64,000 nt of DNA from Halomonas sp. Y3 (GCF_024137965.1 NZ_CP099975.1:3534001-3598000); one strand, 5' to 3'; positions 31,125 through 44,085 are shown, counted from the first letter of the stretch. The notes: generated from the letters alone by a model not told the origin. Made by a program: numbers and translations.

Positions 31125-31304
31125 GCGCCGGGGATGGGGCGAAGAGGGGGTCCTATTCCAGGGGTGAGGAGCATTGCTCCGAACGGGCTGGCCATGGATG
31201 GCCAGCACCGGACCTGCAAGCGGAGCAGGACGCGAGAGCGAAGCAGGGAATCGGTAGCGCCCAGGGAAGGGTTCAGAGCGCCCCCTCGAAGGCCCGTCGC
31301 CGGA
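31125..31304. repeat. Dispersed hairpin-ended repeat, copy A
   Basis: The left box (31125-31153, starting GCGCCGGGGAT and ending GAGGGGGTCC) and right box (31277-31304, starting AGCGCCCCCTCGA and ending GTCGCCGGA) match the boxes of copy B at 51824-51923 at 25/29 and 26/28 positions. The two boxes are imperfect inverted copies and can pair. The interior is unlike copy B and has two extra palindromes: GGAGCA-T-TGCTCC and GCTGGCCAT-GG-ATGGCCAGC. It codes for nothing and is a non-autonomous repeat or attenuator. Confidence 0.75.
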
Positions 31305-31339
31305 TCAGCTCCAAGCGGCCAGGCAGGCAGGCGCTGCGT

Positions 31340-31368
31340 TTGAGGCATTCTCCCGCCTTCCCTATAAT
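31340..31368 (+). promoter_or_regulatory. Sigma70 promoter for dapC
   Basis: TTGAGG (31340-31345) and a perfect TATAAT (31363-31368) are separated by 17 bases. Transcription would start near 31375, leaving a leader of about 78 bases before the dapC ATG. Confidence 0.7.
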
Positions 31369-31452
31369 CAAGCCCCTTCCGACCACGTCTCACGACAACG
31401 ACTCACATAACGACGCCCGAGGCCACGGCCGGCGAGGCGCGCCTGGACAGCC

Positions 31453-32652
31453 ATGAACCCCGATCTCGACGTCCTCAAGCCCTATCCCTTCGAGAAGCTC
31501 GCCGCTCTCAAGGCCGGCGTGACGCCCCCAAAGGGGCTTGACCACGTGCCGCTGACCATCGGCGAGCCCCAGCACCCCCCCTACCCGGCGGCGCTGGCCA
31601 CCCTGGTCGCGCGCCAGGCCGAGTTCGCCCGCTACCCCGCCACCGCCGGGCTGCCCGAACTGCGCCAGGCGATCAGCGGCTGGGCGACCCGACGCTTCTC
31701 CCTCACCGGCATCGACCCGGAGCGCCAGGTGCTGCCGGTCAACGGCACTCGGGAGGCGATCTTCGCCTTCGTCCAGGCCGCTCTGGATCGCACTCGCCCG
31801 GCCAAGGTGGCGATGCCCAACCCCTTCTACCAGATCTATGAGGGGGCCACCCTGCTCGCCGGCGGCGAGCCCCTCTATCTGGACTGCAGCGCCGAGAACG
31901 GCTTTCGCCCCGACCTCGACGCCGTGCCCGCCGAGACCTGGCGGGAGGTGCAGATCCTCTTTCTCTGCTCGCCGGGCAACCCCACCGGGGCGGTGACGCC
32001 CCTGGCCGAGTTCCAGAAGCTGATCCGGCTGGCCGACGAGCATGACTTCATCATCGCCTCGGACGAATGCTATTCGGAGCTCTACCTGGACGAGGCCGCC
32101 CCGCCGCCGGGGCTGCTCGAGGCCTGCGCGGCGCTCGGCCGCCACGACTACCGCCGCTGCCTGGTGTTCCACTCGCTCTCCAAGCGCTCCAACCTGCCGG
32201 GGCTGCGCTCCGGCTTCGTGGCCGGGGACGCCGAGCTGATCGCCCCCTTCAAGCGCTACCGCACCTACCACGGCTGCGCCATGGCCCTCCCCGTGCAGCG
32301 CGCCTCGATCACCGCCTGGAACGACGAGGCCCACGTGCGCGCCAACCGCGACGCCTACCGCGAGAAGTTCGCCGCGGTGACCGAGATCCTCGCCCCGGTG
32401 ATGGCGTTCCCCACCCCGGAGGCGAGCTTCTACCTGTGGCCGGCGGTGCCCGGCGGCGACGACGAGGCCTTTACCCGGGCGCTCTACGCCGAGGAGCACG
32501 TCAGCGTGCTGCCCGGTAGCTATATGGGTCGTCCCGCCGCCAACGGCACCAACCCCGGCAGCAGCCGGCTGCGCCTGGCGCTGGTGGCCGAGGTCGACGC
32601 CACGGTGGAGGCGGCTCGCCGCCTGCGCCGCTTTATCGAAAGGAGGCTGTGA
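31453..32652 (+). CDS. dapC: Succinyldiaminopimelate aminotransferase
   Basis: DapC transfers an amino group from glutamate to N-succinyl-2-amino-6-ketopimelate in lysine and peptidoglycan precursor synthesis. The 399-residue fold-type I PLP enzyme has SPGNPTGAVT, ASDECYSELYLD and the lysine motif HSLSKRSNLPGLRSG, which holds the PLP Schiff base. The assignment over other class I aminotransferases rests on the dapD and dapE neighbours and the N-terminus MNPDLDVLKPYPFEKLAAL. Its TGA overlaps the next start. Confidence 0.93.
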   Translation: MNPDLDVLKPYPFEKLAALKAGVTPPKGLDHVPLTIGEPQHPPYPAALATLVARQAEFARYPATAGLPELRQAISGWATRRFSLTGIDPERQVLPVNGTREAIFAFVQAALDRTRPAKVAMPNPFYQIYEGATLLAGGEPLYLDCSAENGFRPDLDAVPAETWREVQILFLCSPGNPTGAVTPLAEFQKLIRLADEHDFIIASDECYSELYLDEAAPPPGLLEACAALGRHDYRRCLVFHSLSKRSNLPGLRSGFVAGDAELIAPFKRYRTYHGCAMALPVQRASITAWNDEAHVRANRDAYREKFAAVTEILAPVMAFPTPEASFYLWPAVPGGDDEAFTRALYAEEHVSVLPGSYMGRPAANGTNPGSSRLRLALVAEVDATVEAARRLRRFIERRL

Positions 32653-32996
32653 TGTTCACCCTGTACGGCATCAAGAACTGCGACACCTGCCGCAAGGCCC
32701 GCAAGGCGATGGACGGCACCGGCATCCCCTACCAGTTCCACGACCTGCGCGAGGACGGCCTCTCCGCCGCCCTGCTCGAACACATCCTCGAGAAGGTGCC
32801 GGTGGTGGAGGCGCTCAACAAGCGCAGCACCACCTGGCGCAACCTCCCCGACGAGGAGAAGCAGGCGGTAGACGCCAACAAGGCCCGGGAGCTGCTGCTC
32901 GCCAACCCCACCCTGCTCAAGCGACCGCTGCTCGACACCGGCGACGAGATCCTCGTCGGCTACCGGGACGGCGACTATGACGCCCTGAGCGGCTAG
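32652..32996 (+). CDS. ArsC/Spx-family thioredoxin-fold reductase
   Basis: This 114-residue protein of the ArsC/YffB family has YGIKNCDTCRKARKAM at the start, so the active cysteine has a second cysteine three positions on. The KRPLLDT segment near the C-terminus is also typical. The start ATG overlaps the dapC stop (TGATG) and has AGGAGG before it. An in-frame GTG one codon upstream is less likely. The dap context suggests a housekeeping role; the substrate is unknown, and there is no ars gene nearby to support arsenate reduction. Confidence 0.8.
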   Translation: MFTLYGIKNCDTCRKARKAMDGTGIPYQFHDLREDGLSAALLEHILEKVPVVEALNKRSTTWRNLPDEEKQAVDANKARELLLANPTLLKRPLLDTGDEILVGYRDGDYDALSG

Positions 32997-33071
32997 GCCA
33001 TCCAAACACGCGGCGGCCGCCCCGGCGGCACGCCTACCACCCGTATACGCCACCTCCACAAGGACACAGAC

Positions 33072-34097
33072 ATGCTCAGCTTTGCACTCGGTATCGGCAC
33101 CCAGAACACCCAGGGCGACTGGCTGGAGATCTACTACCCGGCCCCGCTGCTCAACCCCGACGCCGGCCTGGTCAAGGCCGCCGCCAAGGCACTGGACGCC
33201 CCCGCCGGCAACGCCGCGGTGAGCTTCCTGCCCGAACAGTGCGCCGAGCTCGCCAGCGCCCTGCGCGACGCCGGCCACGCCGACCAGGCGGAGCTGGCCG
33301 AGGCCTTCGCCGCCAGCCAGCGCCCCCTGGTCGCCATGTTCCTGGAGAAGGACGACGCCCCCGAGACGGCCCCGGAGGTCTATCTCAAGCTGCACCTGCT
33401 CTCCCACCGCCTGGTCAAGCCCCATGGCCTGGACCTCACCGGCATGTTCGGCTTGCTGCGCAACGTGGCCTGGACCAGCGAGGGTCCCATCGACGTCCAG
33501 GAGCTCCCCGCCCGCCGCCTCAAGGCGCGCCTGGCCGGCCGCACCCTCTCCGTGGACTGCGTCGACAAGTTCCCGAAGATGACCGACTACGTGGTGCCCG
33601 GCGGCGTGCGCATCGGTGACACCGCCCGGGTGCGCCTGGGCGCCTACCTGGGCGAGGGCACCACCGTCATGCACGAGGGCTTCGTCAACTTCAATGCCGG
33701 CACCGAAGGTCCCGGCATGATCGAGGGCCGCATCTCCGCCGGCGTCATGGTCGGCAAGGGCTCGGATCTCGGCGGCGGCTGCTCCACCATGGGCACCCTC
33801 TCCGGCGGCGGCAACATCGTCATCAAGGTGGGCGAGGGCTGCCTGATCGGCGCCAACGCCGGCATCGGCATCCCCCTGGGTGACCGCTGCACCGTGGAGG
33901 CGGGCCTCTACCTCACCGCCGGCGCCAAGGTCACCCTGCTCGACGACCAGGGCCAGGAGGTCAGGACCGTGGCCGCCCGCGAGCTGGCCGGGCAGGACGA
34001 CCTGCTGCTGCGCCGCAACTCCCAGAACGGCCGCATCGAGTGCCTGACCAACAAGAGCGCCATCGCGCTCAACGAGGCGCTGCATGCCCACAACTGA
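33072..34097 (+). CDS. dapD: Tetrahydrodipicolinate N-succinyltransferase
   Basis: DapD succinylates tetrahydrodipicolinate, opening the succinylase branch of lysine synthesis. The 341-residue protein is the long pseudomonad-type form. It has an N-terminal domain, then a left-handed beta helix starting around [20 protein letters not shown] with a hexapeptide region including [20 protein letters not shown], and ends in a C-terminal tail. It overlaps dapE by 14 bases. Confidence 0.95.
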   Translation: MLSFALGIGTQNTQGDWLEIYYPAPLLNPDAGLVKAAAKALDAPAGNAAVSFLPEQCAELASALRDAGHADQAELAEAFAASQRPLVAMFLEKDDAPETAPEVYLKLHLLSHRLVKPHGLDLTGMFGLLRNVAWTSEGPIDVQELPARRLKARLAGRTLSVDCVDKFPKMTDYVVPGGVRIGDTARVRLGAYLGEGTTVMHEGFVNFNAGTEGPGMIEGRISAGVMVGKGSDLGGGCSTMGTLSGGGNIVIKVGEGCLIGANAGIGIPLGDRCTVEAGLYLTAGAKVTLLDDQGQEVRTVAARELAGQDDLLLRRNSQNGRIECLTNKSAIALNEALHAHN

Positions 34098-35256
34098 TCC
34101 CGCCGGCCTCTCGCCCACCCTGCAGCTCGCCTTCGAGCTGCTGCGCCGCCCCTCGGTGACGCCGGACGACCTGGGCTGCCAGGCGCTGATGATCGAGCGC
34201 CTGGAGGCGCTCGGTTTCCGCGTGGAGCGCCTGCCCTTCGGCGACGTGGAGAACTTCTGGGCCACCCGGGGCCACCACGGCCCCCTGCTGGCCTTCGCCG
34301 GCCATACCGACGTGGTGCCGAGCGGCCCCCACACCCGCTGGGACTACCCCCCCTTCGAGCCCTGCATCGACGATGAGGGCATGCTGCGCGGCCGCGGCGC
34401 CGCCGACATGAAGGGGAGCCTGGCGGCCATGGTCACCGCGGTGGAGCGCTTCCTGGCGGCACATCCGGACCACCACGGCCAGATCGGCTTTCTGATCACC
34501 TCCGACGAGGAGGGGCCCGCGGTGGACGGCACTCGCGCCGTGGTCGAGCACCTGCGCGAGCGTCACGAGCGCCTCGACTACTGCATCGTCGGCGAGCCCT
34601 CCTCCACCGCCCGGCTGGGCGACGTGATCAAGAACGGCCGGCGCGGTTCCCTGGGCGGCGTGATGCACATCAAAGGGGTCCAGGGCCACGTGGCCTACCC
34701 CCACCTGGCACGCAACCCCATCCATCAGGCGATGCCGGCCCTGGACGCCCTGACCCGGGAGCACTGGGACGACGGCAACGACTTCTTCCCCGCCACCAGC
34801 TTCCAGGTCTCGAACTTCCGCGCGGGCACCGGCGCCACCAACGTCATTCCCGGCGAGGTGGAGGTGGTCTTCAACTTCCGCTTCTCCACCGAGGTGACCC
34901 ACGAGGAGCTCCGCGCTCGCACCGAGGCGATCCTCGACGCTCACGGCCTGGAGTACGAGCTGGACTGGACCCTCAACGGCGAGCCCTTCCTCACCGCCGA
35001 GGGCGAGCTGGTGGAGGCCGCCGTGCTCGGCGTGGAGCAGGTCACCGGGCACCGTCCGGAGCTGTCGACCAGCGGTGGCACCTCCGACGGCCGCTTTATC
35101 GCCACCCTGGGCAGCCAGGTGGTGGAGCTGGGGCCCCTCAACGCCACCATCCATCAGGTCAACGAGCGCATCCGCGCCGCCGACCTGGATGAGCTGAGCC
35201 GGGTCTACGAGGCGATCCTCACCCACCTGTTCGTCAACGGCAGCGCCCGACCCTGA
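34084..35256 (+). CDS. dapE: Succinyl-diaminopimelate desuccinylase
   Basis: DapE hydrolyses N-succinyl-LL-diaminopimelate with two zinc ions. The 390-residue M20 peptidase has the ligands in [12 protein letters not shown] (His), [15 protein letters not shown] (Asp), [14 protein letters not shown] (catalytic Glu and Glu ligand) and a C-terminal His region. [10 protein letters not shown] is also conserved. The start lies inside the end of dapD, and the ORF is 14 bases in overlap, so the two are coupled. Confidence 0.97.
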   Translation: MPTTDPAGLSPTLQLAFELLRRPSVTPDDLGCQALMIERLEALGFRVERLPFGDVENFWATRGHHGPLLAFAGHTDVVPSGPHTRWDYPPFEPCIDDEGMLRGRGAADMKGSLAAMVTAVERFLAAHPDHHGQIGFLITSDEEGPAVDGTRAVVEHLRERHERLDYCIVGEPSSTARLGDVIKNGRRGSLGGVMHIKGVQGHVAYPHLARNPIHQAMPALDALTREHWDDGNDFFPATSFQVSNFRAGTGATNVIPGEVEVVFNFRFSTEVTHEELRARTEAILDAHGLEYELDWTLNGEPFLTAEGELVEAAVLGVEQVTGHRPELSTSGGTSDGRFIATLGSQVVELGPLNATIHQVNERIRAADLDELSRVYEAILTHLFVNGSARP

Positions 35257-35263
35257 GGCATCC

Positions 35264-35665
35264 ATGACCCCCGATAGCCAACCGCGCTACCCCGATATCG
35301 AGATCTACCTGGCCAAGGCCCCCATCGAAGGGGTGAGCGACTGGCTCGGCGCCGCCATCGGCGCCGAGCCCCTGGCCCCCGCCGGCAAGGGCAAGTGGCG
35401 CACCCGCGGCCACCACGAGGGGAGCGAGATCCCTGTGCTGCTGGTGGAGAAGGCCGCCGACGGCTACGCCAGCCTCTGGTTCGACAGCCCCGCCACCCCC
35501 TGGGAGAGCGACGCCGCCTGCGCCCGGTCTGCCGCCGCCCGGCTCGGCTGCGAGGTGCGCTGCTCCCTGGGCGGCTGGCAGCCCGGTGACGATCCGGACC
35601 GCTTCCTCCAGGTGCTGCCCGACGGCAGCGAGGAAGAGCTCCACTGGCCCGACTCGGGCCACTGA
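35264..35665 (+). CDS. Conserved small acidic protein of unknown function
   Basis: This 133-residue soluble protein starts seven bases after dapE and clearly belongs to its operon. It is rich in Ala, Asp, Glu and Trp, has no signal peptide or membrane segment, and shows no catalytic motif I recognise. The repeated tryptophans and the ending LPDGSEEELHWPDSGH suggest a compact alpha/beta domain. I do not know its role. It is followed by a strong hairpin. Confidence 0.7.
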   Translation: MTPDSQPRYPDIEIYLAKAPIEGVSDWLGAAIGAEPLAPAGKGKWRTRGHHEGSEIPVLLVEKAADGYASLWFDSPATPWESDAACARSAAARLGCEVRCSLGGWQPGDDPDRFLQVLPDGSEEELHWPDSGH

Positions 35666-35697
35666 GCGGCCATTCGCACCCCGCAGGCCCCATAACG

Positions 35698-35727
35698 ACA
35701 GCGCCCCGCACGAAGGCGGGGCGCTGT
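35698..35727. terminator. Bidirectional hairpin terminator
   Basis: ACAGCGCCCCGC (35698-35709) and GCGGGGCGCTGT (35716-35727) form a perfect 12-base stem with a six-base loop. It lies between the dapE operon and the convergent cold-shock gene and can serve both. T-runs on either side are short. Confidence 0.75.
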
Positions 35728-35755
35728 TATCAGGACCGACGGCAGGCGACGAAGA

Positions 35756-36220
35756 TCAGGTGATCACCGTCACATCATCGGCCTGAAGCCCTCTTTCATT
35801 TTCGATGATGTGATAGCGGACCTTCTGCCCCTCGGCCAGGGTGCGATGGCCGCGGCCGCGGATGGCGCGGAAGTGGACGAAGACATCCTCACCGCTGTCG
35901 CGGGTGATGAAGCCGTAGCCCTTGTTGACGTTGAACCACTTCACCTCGCCGATCTCGCGATCGTCGCTCTCGACCTCGGCCAGGTTAACCAGCTGCGGGG
36001 TGAGCACGTTGACTGCCAGGGTGGCGAGAAGCAGCAGCAGGAAGACCGCCAGGGCGGCGGCGGCATAGACCACGGCGACGCCGCCGATCTCGAGGCTCGC
36101 GAACAGCGCCTCGGCAAGCTCCCCGCCGGCGAGGTGAACAAAGAGGGCGATCAACAGGGGCGCGGGGGCGGCCAGCAGCAGGCTGACCAGGGTGCAGCGA
36201 AACATGACCTTTCGATTCAT
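35756..36220 (-). CDS. Membrane-anchored cold-shock domain protein
   Basis: This 154-residue protein has two hydrophobic segments (about residues 8-31 and 44-72) followed by a cold-shock domain (about residues 88-154). The domain has GEVKWFNVNKGYGFITRD (RNP1) and DVFVHFRAI (RNP2) and ends with ADDVTVIT. The order suggests an RNA- or single-stranded-DNA-binding domain held at the inner face of the membrane. Free cold-shock proteins are only about 70 residues. Membrane-linked forms exist in some gammaproteobacteria, but no function is established that I can cite. Confidence 0.85.
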   Translation of the reverse strand: MNRKVMFRCTLVSLLLAAPAPLLIALFVHLAGGELAEALFASLEIGGVAVVYAAAALAVFLLLLLATLAVNVLTPQLVNLAEVESDDREIGEVKWFNVNKGYGFITRDSGEDVFVHFRAIRGRGHRTLAEGQKVRYHIIENERGLQADDVTVIT

Positions 36221-36282
36221 GGACTCGAATGACTCTCTTGTTGGTGGATACTGGACGATAACGTTCTGGAGGTGGTGCCACG

Positions 36283-36561
36283 ATGAACGGTGACACGCAA
36301 CGAAGTGATTCTAACATGGGCGCCGATCGGGCGTCCCTCGACCTGATGGCGCGCCTGGAGGCGCTGGAGAGCCGTATCGCCTATCAGGAGCACTGGCTGG
36401 ACACCCTGGACCAGGCGGTGGCCGCCCAGGAGCGGCGCCTGGCGACACTGGAGCGCATCAACGACCTGATGCAGGAGAAGATTCGCGAGCAGCAGCGGGC
36501 GCTGCAGGAGGGCGATGCGATGACACCTCGCCCCGAGGACGAGGTGCCGCCGCACTATTGA
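36283..36561 (+). CDS. slyX: SlyX family protein
   Basis: This 92-residue protein has a coiled coil (LMARLEALESRIAYQEHWLD and the following Glu/Gln/Arg-rich part) and the SlyX ending EVPPHY. The family is widespread and of unknown function. Its stop codon is four bases from that of convergent trxB. A second ATG at 36316 is possible, which would drop eleven residues. Confidence 0.85.
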   Translation: MNGDTQRSDSNMGADRASLDLMARLEALESRIAYQEHWLDTLDQAVAAQERRLATLERINDLMQEKIREQQRALQEGDAMTPRPEDEVPPHY

Positions 36562-36565
36562 AGGT

Positions 36566-37666
<1,101 letters not shown>

Positions 37667-37876
37667 CTACAGCACCTCGTCGTCGCGTCCCAGGGTCACG
37701 GTCAGCGCCTCCGGCTCGACGGGGTCGGCATCGATGCGCACCTGGATCGGCGCGCAGCAGACGTGGCAGTCCTCCCAGGTGAGCTGGCTGCCCTGGGAGG
37801 CATCCAGCAGCAGGTCGAAGGGGGCATCGCAGTAGGGGCAGCGTACCCGGCGCGGGCTCAGTGACTCTTCGTGCAT
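37667..37876 (-). CDS. CPXCG-motif cysteine-rich zinc-ribbon protein
   Basis: This 69-residue protein has two cysteine pairs, CPYC near residue 13 and CHVCC near residue 37, spaced as in a zinc ribbon. It matches the small CPXCG-motif family of proteobacteria, whose role is unknown. The second knuckle is followed by APIQVRIDADP, a typical family feature. It precedes trxB on the same strand, after about 150 bases. Confidence 0.8.
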   Translation of the reverse strand: MHEESLSPRRVRCPYCDAPFDLLLDASQGSQLTWEDCHVCCAPIQVRIDADPVEPEALTVTLGRDDEVL

Positions 37877-38080
37877 GGAGACTCCCCGGCCGTCGCCGGC
37901 CTGTCACGGGATGGTGGCATCCTGGAACCGAAAGTCCCGGTCCGTTGCCTTTGAAGATGGTGGCCCGGCACCGCCGTTTCAAGCGTTCCCCCGGGCAGCG
38001 GTTGAAAACGCCGCCTATCATGACCATGTCCCAAGAATACCAGGATGGTTCGTTCACTCTCTCCGATGAGGAGGACACCG
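37877..38080. other. Divergent region between the CPXCG gene and acnA
   Basis: These 204 bases separate two divergent genes and must hold both promoters. I see TTGAAA near 38003 and TATCAT near 38016 on the plus strand, but their spacing is too short for a normal promoter. AGGAGG (38069-38074) is the acnA ribosome site. Confidence 0.4.
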
Positions 38081-40828
<2,748 letters not shown>

Positions 40829-40866
40829 GTAGTCGTCTGGCCTGCCGCGAAAGGCACCGAAAGGCG

Positions 40867-40903
40867 AAAGGCCCTGCCGGGATACCCGGCAGGGCCTTTT
40901 TCA
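40867..40903 (+). terminator. Intrinsic terminator after acnA
   Basis: AAAGGCCCTGCCGGG and CCCGGCAGGGCCTTT form a 15-base perfect stem with a three-base loop, followed by further T residues on the plus strand. It also separates acnA from the convergent malic enzyme gene. Confidence 0.9.
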
Positions 40904-40920
40904 ATTCAGTGGATAGTGCG

Positions 40921-42597
40921 TCAGAAGGAGCGGCGACGGTAGGCACGATACGCCGGCGTCCAGCAGTTGCGCTCGATGGAGGCACGCAGCTTGAGGCCGT
41001 CGGTCTTCAGCGCCACGCCCTCCCCCTGGGCCTGGGCGGCCACATCGAAGGCGATCGCCTTGGAGAGCTCACGTATCCGGGTCAGCGGCGGCAGCAGCGC
41101 CCCCTCCCCCTCCTTGACGATGGGCGCCTCCCGGGCCAGCGCCCGGGAGGCCGCCATCAGCATGTCGTCGGTGACCCGCCGCGCCTCGGCCGCCACCACC
41201 CCCAGGCCGATGCCGGGGAAGATATAGGCGTTGTTGCACTGGGCGATGGGGTAGCTGCGCCCCCCATGCTCCACCGGCGGGAAGGGGCTGCCGGTGGCCA
41301 CCAGGGCCGCACCGTCGGTCCAGCGGATCACGTCCTCGGGCAGCGCCTCCGCCTGGGAGGTGGGGTTGGAGAGCGGCATGATCACCGGCGTTTCGCAGCC
41401 CGCATGCATGGTGCGCACCACCTCCTCGGTGAGGATGCCCGGCCGCCCGCAGACCCCGATCAGCACCGTGGGCTGAATCCGGCGAATCGTCTCCACCAGG
41501 TCCTGGCCCTGCCAGCCCTCGGTAAGGGCCGGGTCGTGGGCCAGACGCGCCTGGAAGTCCCGCAGCCAGGTCTGGCCCGAGGTCACCAGCCCCTCCCGGT
41601 CCACCATGAAGATCCGCGCCCGGGCCTCCTTCTCGGTGAGCCCCTCGGCCTGCATGGCCACCACCACCTGCTCGGCGATGCCGCAGCCGGCGGAGCCCGC
41701 CCCCACGAAGACCACCCGCTGCTGGCCGATGCCCTCCTCGCGGGCCTGGCAGGCCGCCATCAGGGTGCCCACCACCACCGCCGCCGTGCCCTGGACGTCG
41801 TCGTTGAAGCAGCAGAGTTCGTTACGATAGCGCTCGAGCAGCGGCACGGCGTTGGCCTGGGCGAAGTCCTCGAACTGCAGCAGCACCTCGGGCCAGCGGC
41901 GCTTCACCGCCGTGATGAAGGTGTCGATGAACTCATCGTACTCCTCCTGGGAGATACGCGGATGGCGCCACCCCATGTACATGGGGTCATCCAGCAGCGC
42001 CTGATTGTTGGTGCCCACGTCGAGCATGATCGGCAGCGTATAGGCGGGGCTGATGCCGCCGCAGGCGGTGTAGAGCGCCAGCTTGCCGATGGGGATGCCC
42101 ATGCCGCCGATGCCCTGGTCGCCCAGGCCCAGGATGCGCTCGCCGTCGGTGACCACGATCACCTTCACCTGCCCCTTGGTGGCGCTGCGCAGGATGTCGT
42201 CCATGCGGTGGCGATCCGGATAGGCGATAAAGAGGCCGCGGTGGTTGCGGTAGATATTGGAGAACTCCTGGCACGCCTTGCCCACGGTGGGCGTGTAGAT
42301 GATCGGCAGCATCTCCTCCAGGTGCTCGGAGACCATGCGGAAGTAGAGGGTCTCGTTGTCATCCTGGATGGCGCGCAGGTAGATGTGCTTGTCCAGGTCG
42401 GTCTGGCACTGCTGGTACTGGCGGTAGGCCCGCTCGAGCTGCTCCTCGATGGACTCCACGCACTGGGGCAGCAGCCCGATCAGGTTGAACTCGATGCGCT
42501 CCTCCTGGGTGAAGGCGCTGCCCTTGTTGAGCAGCGGCATCTCCAGCAGCGGAGGGCCGGCATAGGGAATATAGAGAGGGCGCTTGTCGGTGGTCAT
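40921..42597 (-). CDS. maeA: NAD-dependent malic enzyme
   Basis: This enzyme decarboxylates malate to pyruvate with NAD. The 558-residue protein is the short MaeA/SfcA type without a phosphotransacetylase domain. It has [38 protein letters not shown] (metal and substrate site), [14 protein letters not shown] and the nucleotide motif [15 protein letters not shown]. The NAD preference is inferred from the family. The start at 42597 gives the normal N-terminus [14 protein letters not shown]. Confidence 0.94.
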   Translation of the reverse strand: MTTDKRPLYIPYAGPPLLEMPLLNKGSAFTQEERIEFNLIGLLPQCVESIEEQLERAYRQYQQCQTDLDKHIYLRAIQDDNETLYFRMVSEHLEEMLPIIYTPTVGKACQEFSNIYRNHRGLFIAYPDRHRMDDILRSATKGQVKVIVVTDGERILGLGDQGIGGMGIPIGKLALYTACGGISPAYTLPIMLDVGTNNQALLDDPMYMGWRHPRISQEEYDEFIDTFITAVKRRWPEVLLQFEDFAQANAVPLLERYRNELCCFNDDVQGTAAVVVGTLMAACQAREEGIGQQRVVFVGAGSAGCGIAEQVVVAMQAEGLTEKEARARIFMVDREGLVTSGQTWLRDFQARLAHDPALTEGWQGQDLVETIRRIQPTVLIGVCGRPGILTEEVVRTMHAGCETPVIMPLSNPTSQAEALPEDVIRWTDGAALVATGSPFPPVEHGGRSYPIAQCNNAYIFPGIGLGVVAAEARRVTDDMLMAASRALAREAPIVKEGEGALLPPLTRIRELSKAIAFDVAAQAQGEGVALKTDGLKLRASIERNCWTPAYRAYRRRSF

Positions 42598-42681
42598 CTC
42601 TGCTCTCGGTTGCGGTAACTGGAACGGGCCGTTGGCGCTCTGACGGCGCCTCGTCAGCACTCTACCATGCCCGAAACGACC

Positions 42682-42705
42682 GCGCCCCGGCCGAGGCCGG
42701 GGCGC
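42682..42705 (-). terminator. Hairpin between the YeeE-type gene and maeA
   Basis: GCGCCCCGGCC and GGCCGGGGCGC form an 11-base perfect stem with a two-base loop. On the minus strand it lies after the transporter gene and is followed by a short T-containing stretch, so it is probably that gene's terminator. Confidence 0.65.
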
Positions 42706-42741
42706 AGTTCACGGGGCGTGTCCGCCAGGCGCGGGGCGGGC

Positions 42742-43950
42742 TCAGCAGCCCTTGGCCACCGGCTGGCGGCCCGCCTCGCCCTCGAAGAAGAGGGGCCGCA
42801 GGCGCACACCGAGCATGTTGCCGGCGAAGGCGGCGATGAGCCACACCCAGCCGTGCAGGCTGCCGGAGGCGATGCCCCCGAAGTAGGCGCCGATATTGCA
42901 GCCGAAGGCCAGGCGGGCGCCGTAGCCGAGCATGATGCCGCCGATCACCGCCGCCAGCACCGACTTGGCCGGGATGCGGAAGTTGGGAGCGAAGCGCCCG
43001 GCCAGGGAGGCCGCCACCAGGGCGCCGACCATGATGCCGACGTTCATCACCGTGGTGATATCGCTCCACACGCTGGCCTGCAGGGCCGCGGCGTTGCCCG
43101 GCGCCTGCCAGTAGCCCCAGCCGGTCACGTCGCCGCCCAGGAATTCGAAGCCCTTGGCGCCCCACAGGGCGAAGGCGCCAGTGACGCCCCAGGGGCGGCC
43201 GGCCAGGGCCAGGATGGCGTAGTTGAGCAGGGCCAGGGCCACGGCGCCGAACAGCAGCGGCCAGGGGCCGGTGAGCCAGCGGCGGTTGCCGGCGTCGATG
43301 CGGGGCGTCTGCTCCAGCTGGCCATGGCGGCGCTTCTCCATCACCAGGGTGAAGGCGGCGATGGCGGCGAAGAGCGCCAGGCTCACCGCGATGCCGCCAC
43401 CCACGCCGGCGGTCTGCACCAGGGAGACCGGCTGCAGGGCGGGCAGGCTCTGCCACCAGGCGAAGTGGGCGGTGCCGATCACCGAGCCCACCACGAAGAA
43501 CAGCAGGGTGATCAGCATGCGGGCGTTGCCGCCGCCGGCGGTGAAGAGGGTGCCGGAGGCGCAGCCGCCGCCCAGCTGCATGCCGATGCCGAACAGGAAG
43601 GCGCCGAAGATCACCGAGACACCTACAGGGGCCACATAGCCGCTCACCTCGGTGCCGAACAGGGTGCCGGCCCCCAGGGCGGGGAAGAAGAGCAGCACGG
43701 CGATGGCCAGCATCACCATCTGGGCGCGCAGGCCGCGGCCGCGGCGCTCGGTGATAAAGACCCGCCAGGCGGCGGTGAAGCCGAAGGCGGCATGGTAGAG
43801 CACCATGCCCAGCAGGCCGCCGATCACCATCAGGGCGCCGATACGGGCGCCGAAGGCGGCCCCCACGGCCAGGGCCCCCAGCAGCAGGGCGCCGGTGGCC
43901 ACCGCGGGCACGGAAAGTCGGGAGCGTCGGGTCAGGGCGAGTTCACTCAT
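42742..43950 (-). CDS. YeeE/YedE-family sulfur-compound transporter
   Basis: This 402-residue integral membrane protein has about ten hydrophobic helices and the two YeeE/YedE half-repeats. Conserved cysteines appear as GGGCASGTLFTAGGGN, AFGCNIGAYFGGI and a final C-terminal Cys (VAKGC). Members such as TsuA import thiosulfate, passing it along cysteines, so import of a sulfur compound is the best inference. No partner (TusA-like protein) is adjacent. An AT-rich promoter region lies just upstream. Confidence 0.8.
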   Translation of the reverse strand: MSELALTRRSRLSVPAVATGALLLGALAVGAAFGARIGALMVIGGLLGMVLYHAAFGFTAAWRVFITERRGRGLRAQMVMLAIAVLLFFPALGAGTLFGTEVSGYVAPVGVSVIFGAFLFGIGMQLGGGCASGTLFTAGGGNARMLITLLFFVVGSVIGTAHFAWWQSLPALQPVSLVQTAGVGGGIAVSLALFAAIAAFTLVMEKRRHGQLEQTPRIDAGNRRWLTGPWPLLFGAVALALLNYAILALAGRPWGVTGAFALWGAKGFEFLGGDVTGWGYWQAPGNAAALQASVWSDITTVMNVGIMVGALVAASLAGRFAPNFRIPAKSVLAAVIGGIMLGYGARLAFGCNIGAYFGGIASGSLHGWVWLIAAFAGNMLGVRLRPLFFEGEAGRQPVAKGC

Positions 43951-44000
43951 GGCAGGCTCTCTCGAAGTCGGTCAGGGGGCTCTGGGGCCCCATAGAGCGA

Positions 44001-44085
44001 GCATGCTAATCATCTAAGCAAAGAACATAAAGAAATTTAAAAGAAAATATTAATAACTTTATAGAATATAAAAGAAACCTGATCC
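44001..44085. other. Very AT-rich patch upstream of the YeeE-type gene
   Basis: About 75 bases here are composed almost only of A and T, in a window of roughly two-thirds G+C. It includes many TATA-like and TTTAAA-like strings, so the promoter cannot be fixed by eye. It probably holds the promoter and may bind a global regulator. Confidence 0.55.

Larger units (their letters stand above)
31100..31452 (+). other. glnD-dapC intergenic region with repeat element and dapC promoter
   Basis: These 353 bases hold no credible gene. They contain copy A of a dispersed hairpin element (31125-31304) and a good Sigma70 promoter (31340-31368), then about 80 bases of leader before dapC. The element probably insulates dapC from read-through out of glnD. 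Confidence 0.6.

Noticed and set aside
28343..31393. A 1016-codon open frame on the minus strand
   Set aside because: It is antisense to glnD, which has all its domains intact.
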